From: Thiodiazotropha sp040507225
GTDB lineage: Bacteria; Pseudomonadota; Gammaproteobacteria; Chromatiales; Chromatiaceae
Assembly (NCBI GenBank): GCA_040507225.1
Contig: JBEVVG010000001.1
Location: 372,001-436,000, forward strand
Direction: 5' to 3'
Length of the DNA stretch: 64,000 nucleotides
Below the pieces are notes generated by a model that saw only the letters and a list, made by a program, of their open reading frames with translations, did no database searches and was not told the origin of the DNA. Position numbers and translations under genes: made by a program. This document shows, piece after piece, positions 34,013 to 43,004 of the stretch (positions are counted from its first letter, which is position 1; each line of letters opens with the position of its first letter).

Positions 34013-34103
34013 CCGACAGCCCCGGGTCTTGACGTTTCAGGCATGCGGACGCTGCCATTGAGAATAATCGGACCCATGGCAACCAGCGGTTGCCGATACT
34101 ACT

Positions 34104-35366
34104 ATGGACGCAACCCTTACCCCGGAATCCGGCCGTGATCGGTTGATTGAAGCCTTTGAGCAGGTCCGGCTTCGTTCGGAGCAGCTGTGCGCTCCGCTGG
34201 CGGTCGACGACTACCAGATTCAATCGATCGAGCAGACCAGCCCGCCCAAGTGGCACCTGGCGCACATGAGCTGGTTCTTCGAGACCTTCGTCCTGGCCCG
34301 CTTCGAGGATCGCTACGCGCCCTGGGATGAGCGCTTCGATTTCATTTTCAACAGTTATTACTACACACACGGCAGCATGCACCCGCGGCCCGATCGCGGA
34401 TTGCTTTCCCGGCCGACGGTGGATGCAGTGCTGGATTACCGGGCCGTTGTCAGCAGCAGGATGCTCACCCTGTTGGATGCGGCGGGTGACGGGCAGTGGG
34501 GAGAACTGGCTGCCCTGACGATCCTCGGATTGCATCACGAGGAGCAGCATCAGGAACTGCTGCTGATGGATATCAAACACAATTTCTGGAGCAATCCGCT
34601 GCGTCCGATCTACCGGGATGACCTGACCCTTCAATCCGGCAGCGCCCGCCCGATGGGCTGGTTCCATCAGTCCGGAGGCATCCATGAGGTCGGGCATGCG
34701 GGAGAGGGTTTTGCCTACGACAACGAGACCCCGCGGCATTCGGTGTTGCATCGGGATTATGCCCTGGCCGACCGCCTGGTGACCAATGCGGAGTATCGGG
34801 CATTCATGGATGACGGGGGTTATCGACGCCCCGAACTCTGGCTCTCCGACGGTTGGGCTCTGCTGCAGACCCAGGCCTGGCAACATCCACTCTATTGGGT
34901 CGCTGAGGAGGGGGGCTGGCGGCAGTTTACCCTCGCAGGACTGAAGACACTGCAGCCTCACGAGCCTGTGTGCCATGTCAGCTACTACGAAGCGGACGCC
35001 TTCGCGCGCTGGTCAGGTCATCGACTGCCTTTGGAAAGCGAGTTGGAACAGGTCCTGGCACAGCAACCTGTGGAGGGACATTTTGCCGATCGTGAGGCCT
35101 TTCAACCTGCAGCGGCGTCAAGCGCTGGGCAGTGGTACGGGGATCTCTGGGCCTGGACCGCCTCTCCCTATAGCGCCTATCCCGGCTTCAAGCCCCTGGT
35201 AGGCACCATGGGTGAGTACAACGGTAAGTTCATGGCCAACCAGATGGTGCTCAAAGGAGGTTGTTGCATCACCCCGGCCGGACACACCCGTGCCAGCTAC
35301 CGCAATTTTTTCTACCCGGACGAGCGCTGGGCCTACACCGGAATCCGATTGGCGGAGGACATCTGA
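34104..35366 (+). CDS. egtB: Ergothioneine biosynthesis sulfoxide synthase EgtB
   Basis: The 420-residue non-heme iron enzyme joins a thiol donor to hercynine through a sulfoxide. The N-terminal DinB-like domain has the iron-binding motif H-x3-H-x-E within LHHEEQHQELLLMDI and an upstream His in PKWHLAHMSWFFE. The C-terminal FGE-sulfatase domain (about 185-418) contains NAEYRAFMDDGGY and MVLKGGCCITP. The cysteine or gamma-glutamylcysteine preference cannot be read here. The stop overlaps the egtD start as TGATG, so the genes are coupled. Confidence 0.95.
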   Translation: MDATLTPESGRDRLIEAFEQVRLRSEQLCAPLAVDDYQIQSIEQTSPPKWHLAHMSWFFETFVLARFEDRYAPWDERFDFIFNSYYYTHGSMHPRPDRGLLSRPTVDAVLDYRAVVSSRMLTLLDAAGDGQWGELAALTILGLHHEEQHQELLLMDIKHNFWSNPLRPIYRDDLTLQSGSARPMGWFHQSGGIHEVGHAGEGFAYDNETPRHSVLHRDYALADRLVTNAEYRAFMDDGGYRRPELWLSDGWALLQTQAWQHPLYWVAEEGGWRQFTLAGLKTLQPHEPVCHVSYYEADAFARWSGHRLPLESELEQVLAQQPVEGHFADREAFQPAAASSAGQWYGDLWAWTASPYSAYPGFKPLVGTMGEYNGKFMANQMVLKGGCCITPAGHTRASYRNFFYPDERWAYTGIRLAEDI

Positions 35367-36319
35367 TGATGGAGAGAATTACCTTTCACGATCACAAACC
35401 GGCCGCTTTGAGCCTGTATGATGCGGCGATCGATGGTCTGTCCCGGGATGCCAAGACGATACCGCCGAAGTTCTTTTACGACCAGCGGGGATCGGAACTG
35501 TTCGATCGTATCTGCGAGCAACCCGAATACTACCTGCCCACCGTGGAATGCCGCATGCTCTCGGAGCACGCCGGGGAGATCGCCGAACTGATCGGACAGG
35601 GGCGCCTGCTGATCGAACCGGGGGCGGGCAGTGCCTGTAAGGTTCGGCTGTTACTGGATGCCCTGAAACCCAGCGCCTTCGTGCCGATGGACATCTCCTT
35701 CGAGCATCTGAAGGCGAGCGCCCGCGCCCTGTCCGCGGAATATCCCTGGCTGGCGATTCACGCGACCTGCATCGATTTCTCTCATTCCATGCCAATTCCG
35801 GACACCGCCCCGGATGACCCCAGGCTGGTGTTCTTTCCCGGGTCCAGTCTGGGTAACTTCAACCGCCGGGAGGCCGGATTGTTCCTCAACCTGGTAGCCG
35901 ATACGCTGGGTCGGGACGGGATGTTACTGATCGGTGTGGATACGAAGAAAAGCAACCGGGTCCTCGATGCCGCTTACAACGATGCAGCGGGTGTCACCGC
36001 GGATTTCAACCTGAACCTGCTGCATCGGCTGCGCGAGGAACTGAATGCCGATCTTGACCCGGAGGTGTTCGAACATCATGCCTTTTATAATCCGGATGAA
36101 GGGCGGGTGGAGATGCACCTGGTGAGTACCTGCCGTCAGGTGCTGAGCATCGATGGTCACCGCTTTGAATTTCATGCCGGGGAGTCCCTGCACACGGAAA
36201 ATTCCTACAAGTATGCCCCGGATGAGTTCATTGCTCTGGCCCGGCAAAACGGTTTCAACCCGGTACGTCATTGGGTGGATCGTGAGGGGTTGTTTGCGAT
36301 CTACCTGTTGGCAACATGA
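35366..36319 (+). CDS. egtD: L-histidine N(alpha)-methyltransferase EgtD
   Basis: The 317-residue SAM-dependent methyltransferase converts histidine to hercynine, the first step of ergothioneine synthesis. Family motifs are FFYDQRGSELFDRICEQPEY, the SAM loop LLIEPGAGSACKVRLLL, and FFPGSSLGNF. Two adjacent ATGs (35366 and 35369) follow GGAGG at good distance. It directly follows egtB. EgtC and EgtE are not in the window, so the last C-S lyase step must be elsewhere or done by an unrelated enzyme. Confidence 0.96.
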   Translation: MMERITFHDHKPAALSLYDAAIDGLSRDAKTIPPKFFYDQRGSELFDRICEQPEYYLPTVECRMLSEHAGEIAELIGQGRLLIEPGAGSACKVRLLLDALKPSAFVPMDISFEHLKASARALSAEYPWLAIHATCIDFSHSMPIPDTAPDDPRLVFFPGSSLGNFNRREAGLFLNLVADTLGRDGMLLIGVDTKKSNRVLDAAYNDAAGVTADFNLNLLHRLREELNADLDPEVFEHHAFYNPDEGRVEMHLVSTCRQVLSIDGHRFEFHAGESLHTENSYKYAPDEFIALARQNGFNPVRHWVDREGLFAIYLLAT

Positions 36320-36411
36320 GTCATCGCCTGTGCCAGGGGGAGTCGTTACATGCGGGATATTCCAAACCGGTGGCCGCTGCAGGGCGGATGCGGGTTTGCA
36401 AACCGCTCGGT

Positions 36412-36446
36412 CCCGATGGCGCATGGCGTGCCGCTACGCCATCGGG
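36412..36446 (+). terminator. Strong hairpin downstream of egtBD
   Basis: CCCGATGGCG (36412-36421) and CGCCATCGGG (36437-36446) form a perfect 10-base stem with a 15-base loop. No T run follows, so it may be a 3'-stabilising or rho-linked structure rather than an intrinsic terminator. Confidence 0.4.
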
Positions 36447-36502
36447 GTCAGCTGTGAAGCGTGTTCACAGACAATTGAGGTGGGGTCGAACAGTGCTTCG
36501 GA

Positions 36503-36943
36503 TCAGTTGTCCGGTTGTTCCCGGATCTCTTCCTCGAGCATGTCGAGGGCGCGCAACAGGGTTTCGGAGACACCTACCAGTTCCTCCATATAGCTGCGTG
36601 CCAGATCCATACGGCGGTTCTCCCGGGAACTGCGACTGCTGAACAGATTTTTCAGGCTGACCTTATCCGGTTCCTGCAACAGATTGAAGATCCGTTTGTA
36701 GATCTCGTGCAGCATTTCGTGGGGGGTGTAGATACCTTCGTAAGAGGAAAGATGTCCGAGCTGGTCTTTACCCTCTCCGTGGTACCATTTGCCAAACATA
36801 CAGTTGGTGTGTTCGACAGGAATCTTTTCCTCGCTTACAGAGACGCCAGATACCAGGGCCTGGGCATAGGCACGCCACTTGATGTGCGCACCCTTGGCCT
36901 TTCGCAGTTTTTCCAGGGCATCTTTTTTGTCGATTTCCGGCAT
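36503..36943 (-). CDS. CZB (chemoreceptor zinc-binding) domain protein
   Basis: The 146-residue helical protein has the CZB pattern: His in AHIKWR (near residue 20), Cys in CMFGKWYHGEG (near 49), and His in TPHEMLHEIYKRI (near 75). These ligands bind zinc in chemoreceptors and diguanylate cyclases and sense metal or hypochlorous acid. Here the domain is alone, without a receptor, and carries a C-terminal helical extension. It may be a free zinc buffer or an adaptor for a signalling protein elsewhere. Confidence 0.85.
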   Translation of the reverse strand: MPEIDKKDALEKLRKAKGAHIKWRAYAQALVSGVSVSEEKIPVEHTNCMFGKWYHGEGKDQLGHLSSYEGIYTPHEMLHEIYKRIFNLLQEPDKVSLKNLFSSRSSRENRRMDLARSYMEELVGVSETLLRALDMLEEEIREQPDN

Positions 36944-37071
36944 TTCCTCAATTCCTCATCATGGGTGGTTATCGGTGAAGGAGTGCAGCGTGCTTGTCTA
37001 AGAAACGGCAAGCGACGTCCGATAATTCGCCTTGATTGTTGTTATTAGGAAATAGTCTTCAGACCGGCAGG

Positions 37072-37109
37072 CTGACAGCTGGACGTTAATTCCCGCGTCC
37101 AGCTGTCAG
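37072..37109 (-). terminator. 14-base perfect hairpin downstream of the aldolase gene
   Basis: CTGACAGCTGGACG (37072-37085) and CGTCCAGCTGTCAG (37096-37109) form a perfect stem with a 10-base loop, 53 bases past the aldolase stop. No T run follows on the minus strand, so mRNA stabilisation is as likely as termination. Confidence 0.5.
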
Positions 37110-37161
37110 AGTATCGGCAAGCTGTGGATGAACGTCAAGCGACTGATTCGCATTTACACTC

Positions 37162-38214
37162 TCATGCAATACTGATTCCGTCGTCGAGATAGACGTCTTG
37201 AATGGCGTTCAATAAATTCACGCCCTCATTCATCGGGCGCTGAAAGGCTTTACGACCCGAAATCATGCCCATGCCGCCGGCACGCTTGTTGATCACCGCA
37301 GTGCGGACCGCCTGTGCCAGATCACCCTCGCCCGAGGAGGCGCCGCCGGAGTTGATCAGTCCGGCACGTCCCATATAGCAGTTGGCCACCTGGTAACGGA
37401 CCAGATCAATGGGATTATCGGAGGTGAGCTCGGAATAGACCTTGTCGTGTGTCTTGCCGAATTTGATCGCCCGGTAGCCCCCGTTGCCGATGGCCTGCTT
37501 CTGTTTCACGATGTCCGCCTCCAGGGTCGCCGCCAGGTGGTTGGCCTGTCCGGTGAGGTCGGCGGCGGCGTGATAGTCCACCCCGTCCACCTTGAACGAG
37601 CTGTTGCGCAGGTAGGCCCAGAGTACGGTGACCATGCCCAGTTCGTGGGCCTGTTGGAAGGCCTCCGAGATCTCCATGATCTGGCGACGTGATTCCGGTG
37701 AGCCGAAGTAGATGGTGGCGCCCACGGCCACCGCGCCCATGTCGAAGGCCTGCTCAACGCTTGCGAAGAGAGTCTGATCATAAACAGCGGGGTAGGTAAG
37801 CAGCTCGTTATGATTGAGTTTGACCAGGAAGGGAATCTTGTGTGCGTACTGGCGGGCCACCGAACCCAGCACACCCAGAGTTGAGGCCACTGCGTTGCAG
37901 CCGCCCTCGATGGCCAGTTCGACGATTTTCGCCGGGTCGAAATAGATCGGGTTGGGAGCGAAGGAGGCGCCTGCGGAATGTTCGATTCCCTGATCCACCG
38001 GCAGGATCGAGAGGTAGCCCGAGCCCGCCAGGCGGCCGGTGTTGAACAGGGACTGCAGGTTGCGCAGAACCCCGGGCTTGAGGTCTTTCCCGGCGACCAC
38101 CCGGTCGACATAGTCCGGTCCGGGGAGGTGCAGAATGCTGCGGTCGATGGTCTGGCATTGGTGACTCAGGAGACTTTCCGCCTCCGATCCTAACAGTGCA
38201 TTGATGTCGGTCAT
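37162..38214 (-). CDS. Class I fructose-bisphosphate aldolase (DhnA/FbaB type)
   Basis: The 350-residue enzyme matches the bacterial/archaeal-type class I aldolase, which forms a Schiff base with a lysine; the likely one is in YRAIKFGKTH. Motifs include LSILPVDQGIEHSAGASFAP near the start and INSGGASSGEGDL toward the C terminus. It cleaves or forms fructose 1,6-bisphosphate in glycolysis and gluconeogenesis. It is a single gene with a strong hairpin downstream. Confidence 0.94.
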   Translation of the reverse strand: MTDINALLGSEAESLLSHQCQTIDRSILHLPGPDYVDRVVAGKDLKPGVLRNLQSLFNTGRLAGSGYLSILPVDQGIEHSAGASFAPNPIYFDPAKIVELAIEGGCNAVASTLGVLGSVARQYAHKIPFLVKLNHNELLTYPAVYDQTLFASVEQAFDMGAVAVGATIYFGSPESRRQIMEISEAFQQAHELGMVTVLWAYLRNSSFKVDGVDYHAAADLTGQANHLAATLEADIVKQKQAIGNGGYRAIKFGKTHDKVYSELTSDNPIDLVRYQVANCYMGRAGLINSGGASSGEGDLAQAVRTAVINKRAGGMGMISGRKAFQRPMNEGVNLLNAIQDVYLDDGISIA

Positions 38215-38312
38215 GAGTGATTCCTGGAGTGGCTTGGGGATGGCAAAGGCACTACCAGTATAGTGACTCAGGCTGAGGATGTAAGATTCAAATCTAAGGA
38301 AGAACAGGAAAC

Positions 38313-39416
38313 TCAGGATATCCGGTGGTCAGTGGTTTGCTCGTCGTCCCGGTAGCGCTCCGCGATATCCTGAAATGCCTGACTGCAGGTGATGAAGGCA
38401 TCCACCAGCTCCGGGTCGAAGTGAGAGCCGCGGGCCGCGACGATCATCGCTTCGGCATCGGTATGTGCCATGGGGGCCTTGTAGTAGCGACGGGAGACCA
38501 GGGCGTCGTACACGTCCGCAAGGGCCATCATGCGTGCGGAGAGGGGAATCTCCTGACCCTTGAGCCCCTGGGGGTAGCCGCTACCATCCCATTTTTCATG
38601 GTGTGAGTAGGCAATCTCCTTGGCCACCGAGGTGAAACTCGTGGCTCCCACATGGCGCTCGGCACTGATGATTGCATCCCGCCCCAGGGTGACGTGCTGG
38701 TTCATCACCTCGCGTTCCTCCTCATTCAGCCTGCCCTGTTTCTGCAATACCCGGTCGGGAATACCCACCTTGCCGATGTCGTGCAGGGGCGCGGCGCGGG
38801 AGATCAAGTGAATCGTCCGTTCGCTGAGCTGTCTCCGATAACTGTCCCGGCGTGCCAGCGCGTGACCCAGCACCTTGACATATTCCCGGGTGCGCAGCAC
38901 ATGGTTGCCGGTTTCCTCATCCCGCGCCTCGGCGAGGGCGCCCATGCTGTAGACTACCGCGTCCTTGGTGCGTTCGAGTTGCTCGGTGCGTTCGCGCACC
39001 AGCTCCTCCAGCGCAATTCGCTGCTCCGAGAGCGCCAGTTGAGTGCGTACCCGGCTGTGCAGGATCGGCAGGCTGATCGGCTTGGTGATGTAGTCCACGG
39101 CACCCAGTTCAAAGCCCTTAACCTCATCGGTCACTTCGCTCATGGCGGTGAGGAAGATGACGGGTATCTCCTCGGTCAGGGGATTGGTTTTCAGCCGTTG
39201 ACAGGCTTCATAACCGTCCATTCCGGGCATCATGACATCCAGCAGGATCAGGTCAGGACGGGCATGTCCCTGCACCCGCCGTAAGGCCTGTTCACCATTT
39301 TTTGCCACCGATATCGTGTAGTGATCGGAAAGGACGTCGGTCAGCAGTTCCAGGTAAAAGGGTTCGTCATCGACGACCAGGATTCGCGGCTTCAGGGGCT
39401 TGGCGTTGGCATCCAT
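38313..39416 (-). CDS. HD-GYP response regulator (predicted cyclic-di-GMP phosphodiesterase)
   Basis: The 367-residue protein has a receiver domain (phospho-acceptor Asp60 in LILLDVMMPGMDGYE) and an HD-GYP domain with HDIGKVGIPD and HHEKWDGSGYPQGLKG. A short helical linker (about 125-165) joins them. HD-GYP enzymes hydrolyse cyclic-di-GMP; phosphorylation probably controls this one. No histidine kinase is adjacent, so it is an orphan regulator. It lies near a GGDEF-EAL gene at 44544. Confidence 0.94.
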   Translation of the reverse strand: MDANAKPLKPRILVVDDEPFYLELLTDVLSDHYTISVAKNGEQALRRVQGHARPDLILLDVMMPGMDGYEACQRLKTNPLTEEIPVIFLTAMSEVTDEVKGFELGAVDYITKPISLPILHSRVRTQLALSEQRIALEELVRERTEQLERTKDAVVYSMGALAEARDEETGNHVLRTREYVKVLGHALARRDSYRRQLSERTIHLISRAAPLHDIGKVGIPDRVLQKQGRLNEEEREVMNQHVTLGRDAIISAERHVGATSFTSVAKEIAYSHHEKWDGSGYPQGLKGQEIPLSARMMALADVYDALVSRRYYKAPMAHTDAEAMIVAARGSHFDPELVDAFITCSQAFQDIAERYRDDEQTTDHRIS

Positions 39417-39768
39417 CGTATCGTAGGGAGCGGATCTCAGTGGCGACAGGCGACTGTCTCTGTACCATTACAGTAAAGCTTTGGCTATGAGGTTGTTTAT
39501 AGAACACTCTCACCGGCTTGTCTTGCGGATCGGGTGGTCAGTGTTCGATAACAAGCCTGTATTGCGCGTGGAATTCAGGTGGTTGAACCTTGGCGGGCAA
39601 TCTTTGAAGCGTCTATCGAGGTGATTTCTGCAAACAGATTTTTTCGGGATCGCCAAATGATAGCGGATTCTCCAGCGCGCCCGATCGAAGGCTTTATTGC
39701 CTGAAACCGTACCAATGCGTTGAGTGTTCGAATTAAGTGTTCGCTGTGCTCACGTTTTTTTTTGAAAT

Positions 39769-39805
39769 CCCCTCTCCCTGGCCCTCTTCCGCGAGGGGAG
39801 AGGGG
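39769..39805. repeat. Short palindromic GC-rich repeat (REP-like)
   Basis: CCCCTCTCCC (39769-39778) and GGGAGAGGGG (39796-39805) flank a GC-rich loop. This type of intergenic repeat occurs in many proteobacteria. The surrounding 39417-40242 stretch has no other supported gene. Confidence 0.5.
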
Positions 39806-40242
39806 AAATAAAATCAGATCAGTGCCACGCAACGATCACATCGATGTGGAAACTCATCACTAAAAAATACCACCGGTCTCTGTTCGATACTCAATTCCCG
39901 AGGTTTGCAGCAGGGCGGTCCATGATGGATCGGCTGGGAAGATAGGGAGAAAGCTCGGGAAAACCGCATCGGCTATCCAGGGGTAGAATTGCCGGTTTTA
40001 TCCCGCATCCGGGGCGAACATTCATCCGCGGATGATTGTTCATGACGGGTGGGCAGTGGGTGGAGTCTGAATTAGACCAGGCTTTATCGCAGGCGCAGCG
40101 CGCGGCATTGCAGGGAGATGGTGGGTATCACGCACCGCGCAGACTACGCACGGTGGTGAATTTGAATGTGTACCAGGCTCGCTGGGCCGATGCTGAGGCG
40201 CTCAAACGCGATCCTGAGCGGGTTCTGGTCCGCTCGTTTCAC

Positions 40243-40443
40243 TCAGTTGCAGCTGCGAACCGCGTCAAAATCGTCCGCAATCAGGAGATTGCTGAGGAAA
40301 AACGCTTTTGCCCGGGTCTTTACCTGGTGCTGCATCTTTTCTCTCTGGATCGGGCATTCGTGGGGCTGCCAGTCGCAGGCTGTGCCACTGATAACCAGGT
40401 GGGGACACTCCTGGCAGGTTTTCGATTTATACAGGCCGGTCAT
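40243..40443 (-). CDS. Small Cys-rich protein of unknown function
   Basis: The 66-residue frame has CQECPHL near residue 10, then CDW and HECPI, giving five cysteines and two histidines in the first 31 residues. This arrangement could bind zinc or an iron-sulfur centre. About 70 percent of third codon positions are G or C, as in neighbouring genes. A perfect 8-6-8 palindrome lies 16 bases upstream. An overlapping plus-strand frame (40036-40482) has weaker support. No family is recognised. Confidence 0.5.
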   Translation of the reverse strand: MTGLYKSKTCQECPHLVISGTACDWQPHECPIQREKMQHQVKTRAKAFFLSNLLIADDFDAVRSCN

Positions 40444-40458
40444 TTTGGTTGTCTCGAT

Positions 40459-40480
40459 AGTGTTGTGACTCTACAACACT
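40459..40480 (-). promoter_or_regulatory. Perfect 8-6-8 palindrome upstream of the Cys-rich gene
   Basis: AGTGTTGT-GACTCT-ACAACACT spans 22 bases, between an AT-rich promoter-like region (40483-40510, with TATTTT-type hexamers on the minus strand) and the ATG at 40443. It is well placed to be a repressor operator or a leader hairpin. Confidence 0.5.
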
Positions 40481-40510
40481 AAAAATAGCATAAAACCGGC
40501 AAATAACAAC

Positions 40511-40962
40511 CAAATTACAGGGTTCATTTGCAGATATGTGACAAATTGCCAGAGTGTATCAAAAAGACAACAATTTTCACTTCAAACCGATTCGCTGGGA
40601 ATGACGAAAAAGCTGTGATTCTGACTCCACCGACTCAGACGGATTGACGACGGCTTTACTTTCCTAACTCGAGGTATTGCCTGCCGAGATCTGTCTCCTT
40701 CGCCGGGAAGTACCGGGATGGGAGCGGTTCAATCAGGTGGGATATGCTGAAAACCTGTCGAAATCTATGCAGAAACTCAGGTTTCGTGAGTGCGCTCACC
40801 GGGTTGGGCTGTGGTTGAGCCTGGATGGCCTCACCGGAGGCAGAATCTTATTCGGGTAAATGAAACAGCGATCAGTCCGGTGGGATATCCATCCAGTAGA
40901 CGCCCCTGGGACGCCTCTCAAAGCACCGCTTCGCGACGCTGCGCTGATGAGAAACAGAAAGA
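40511..40962. other. Gene-free stretch before the FabF-like gene
   Basis: Apart from a 60-codon frame at 40677-40859 with no ribosome site or family-like sequence, I see nothing in these roughly 450 bases. The region looks like non-coding spacer downstream of the FabF-like gene. Confidence 0.4.
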
Positions 40963-42228
40963 TCAGGGTTTGCTGATGATCAGAGAGGCGTTGACGCCGC
41001 CGAAACCGAAGCCGTTGCACAAGGCGTGTTGCAGGGAGTGCGCGCGAGCCTGGTTGGGGACGAAGTCCAGATCCTCCATACCCTCATCGGCCTGTTCCAT
41101 ATTGATGGTGGGGGGCAGCAGGTCGTTGATTACTGCCTGGGCGGTGAAGATGCTCTCGATGCCCCCGGCGGCGCCCAGCAGGTGGCCGGTGGCGGATTTG
41201 GTCGAGGAGATCGGGACCCTCGGCAGATGCTCGCCGAACACCGCACGCAGGGCGGCGATCTCCGCCGCGTCGCCCACCGGGGTGGAGGTGGCGTGGGCAT
41301 TGACGTAGCCGATCGATCCGGGTTCCAGGTCGGCCATGCGCAGTGCCGCACGCACCGCGGCGGCGGCCCCGGAACCGTCTGGACTGCCGGCAGTGATGTG
41401 ATAGGCATCCGCCGAGGTGCCGTACCCGCTGATCCGGGCGAGGGGGGTGGCGCCGCGACGCTGGGCGTGTTCCAGGGTCTCGATGACGATGAGTCCCGAG
41501 CCTTCACCCATGACAAAACCGTTACGCCCACGATCGAAGGGGCGCGAAGCCTTTTCCGGGTGTTCTGATTCGCTGCTGAGGGCCTTGAGAGCGTTGAAAC
41601 TGGCCAAAGAAAGGGGATCCACACAGGCTTCGGCGCCACCCACCAGGGCCACTTCGGCCTCGCCGCTGCGGATCATGCGCATGCCGTCGCCAATCGCCTG
41701 GAGACTTGCTGCGCAGGCAGTGACCGGGCAGCCCAGAGGGCCTTTGAAGCCGTACTTGATCGAAAGGTTGCCCGAAGCCATGTTGGCCAGGAAGGCGGGT
41801 GCGGTAAACGGGGAGATGCGCTTGTAGCCACGGCTGGCCAGGGTTGTCTGGGCCTGAGTGATGGTCGGGAAACCGCCGATGCCAGTGGCCACGATGGTTG
41901 CGGTGGCGCGCTGCTCGGCTTCCGTCTGGGGAAACCAGTCGGCCTGGGTCAGGGCCTCCTGGGCCGCGGCCAGGGCATACACCGTGAACAGATCGAGCTT
42001 TTTCCGCTCCTTGGGTTCCACGACCTGGTCCAGATCGAGTCCCGCTTCCGGGTCGTTACTGATATCGGGGACCAGGCCCGCGATCTTGATCGGGGCACTG
42101 CCCGTGTCGAAACGGTCGATCAGGCGGATTCCGGAGCGGCTTTCGGTGAGGCGCTGCCAGACCGGCTTGACACCCTTACCCAGCGGGCTAATGATACCCA
42201 TACCCGTGATGACGATTGGTGAATTCAT
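40963..42228 (-). CDS. Beta-ketoacyl-ACP synthase II-like (FabF family)
   Basis: The 421-residue condensing enzyme has the Cys-His-His triad: Cys172 in CPVTACAASLQ, a His in NAHATSTPVGD and a His in KSATGHLLGAAGG. It elongates acyl-ACP by Claisen condensation with malonyl-ACP. No fab cluster (fabD, fabG, acpP) is adjacent, so this is probably a second, specialised FabF rather than the housekeeping copy. It is divergent from a TetR regulator with a possible operator between them. Confidence 0.9.
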   Translation of the reverse strand: MNSPIVITGMGIISPLGKGVKPVWQRLTESRSGIRLIDRFDTGSAPIKIAGLVPDISNDPEAGLDLDQVVEPKERKKLDLFTVYALAAAQEALTQADWFPQTEAEQRATATIVATGIGGFPTITQAQTTLASRGYKRISPFTAPAFLANMASGNLSIKYGFKGPLGCPVTACAASLQAIGDGMRMIRSGEAEVALVGGAEACVDPLSLASFNALKALSSESEHPEKASRPFDRGRNGFVMGEGSGLIVIETLEHAQRRGATPLARISGYGTSADAYHITAGSPDGSGAAAAVRAALRMADLEPGSIGYVNAHATSTPVGDAAEIAALRAVFGEHLPRVPISSTKSATGHLLGAAGGIESIFTAQAVINDLLPPTINMEQADEGMEDLDFVPNQARAHSLQHALCNGFGFGGVNASLIISKP

Positions 42229-42273
42229 AGGAATTTGATTGATCTGAATGCCTGCCTAGAAGATACCATCCGC

Positions 42274-42314
42274 CACGATATGATCAAGATAATATCGAAC
42301 ACTGTACTATCGTG
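42274..42314. promoter_or_regulatory. Inverted repeat between the FabF-like and TetR genes
   Basis: CACGATA (42274-42280) and TATCGTG (42308-42314) are perfect arms with a 27-base AT-rich spacer, in the 110-base divergent gap. It is a candidate TetR operator region, but the spacer is longer than is usual for a single operator. Confidence 0.3.
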
Positions 42315-42338
42315 ACCTGTGAAGGATAAAGATAGCCC

Positions 42339-42998
42339 ATGCCTTGTCCTAAAGCCCGAAAAGAAAAATCCAAAGACCTGATTCTGAATGCCGCGATCGA
42401 TCTGTTCTCCCGTTACGGGTTCGAAAGGGTGTCGATCGGCCAGATCATGAAAGCGGCCGAAATGACACACGGGGCATTCTATGCCCATTTCGAGTCGAAG
42501 GAGGCGCTCTATCAGGCCTCGTTTCTGGAGACCCTGAAGCGCAGCCGGGCCGCCCGGCTGGTCAAGGGACCCCTGTCGATCAAGCACCTCACCTCTCTGG
42601 TGACCAACTACTGGAATCTCAGTGAGTTGGACAGCAAGAGCAAGCCGGGACCGGAAACCATCCTGTTCAACGAGATCGGCAACAGCAACACCAGCATCAA
42701 GTGTCTGTTCGAAGAGTCCTACGATCGTCTGCGCAAGATGATCGAGATTCGCATCGCTGCACTGATCAAACTCAAGCAGCTGCCGTTCAAACCCGATCGT
42801 GAATTGATTTCGGACAAGTCCCGGGCCATCCTGGCCTCCCTCGTCGGGGCGGTCGCGGTGGCCAAGAATCTCTCACGGGAGGAAGAGCGGCGTCATATAC
42901 TGGAGTCCACGCAGAAGCAGATCCTCAGCATGCTGGGGGTCGCGGATACCGCGAGGAACACGGAGGGCATGGATTCCATCCATACCCATAACTCCTGA
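42339..42998 (+). CDS. TetR family transcriptional regulator
   Basis: The 219-residue protein has the TetR helix-turn-helix at about residues 10-57 (LILNAAIDLFSRYGFERVSI, then THGAFYAHFESKEALY) and a helical ligand-binding domain after it. It faces the FabF-like gene, its most likely target, and ends 6 bases before the convergent sthA gene. In E. coli the fatty-acid regulator FabR also lies beside sthA, but this protein does not clearly resemble FabR. The ligand is unknown. Confidence 0.92.
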   Translation: MPCPKARKEKSKDLILNAAIDLFSRYGFERVSIGQIMKAAEMTHGAFYAHFESKEALYQASFLETLKRSRAARLVKGPLSIKHLTSLVTNYWNLSELDSKSKPGPETILFNEIGNSNTSIKCLFEESYDRLRKMIEIRIAALIKLKQLPFKPDRELISDKSRAILASLVGAVAVAKNLSREEERRHILESTQKQILSMLGVADTARNTEGMDSIHTHNS

Positions 42999-43004
42999 TC
43001 CGAA

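Noticed and set aside
33900..34976. A 358-codon open frame on the minus strand
   Set aside because: It is the complement of egtB, which has clear catalytic motifs.
39575..39832. An 85-codon frame with LSPRGRGPGRGD
   Set aside because: This peptide comes from a common intergenic palindromic repeat, not from a gene.
40036..40482. A 148-codon plus-strand frame
   Set aside because: It overlaps the better-supported minus-strand Cys-rich gene, has no ribosome site and no recognisable family. It cannot be fully excluded.
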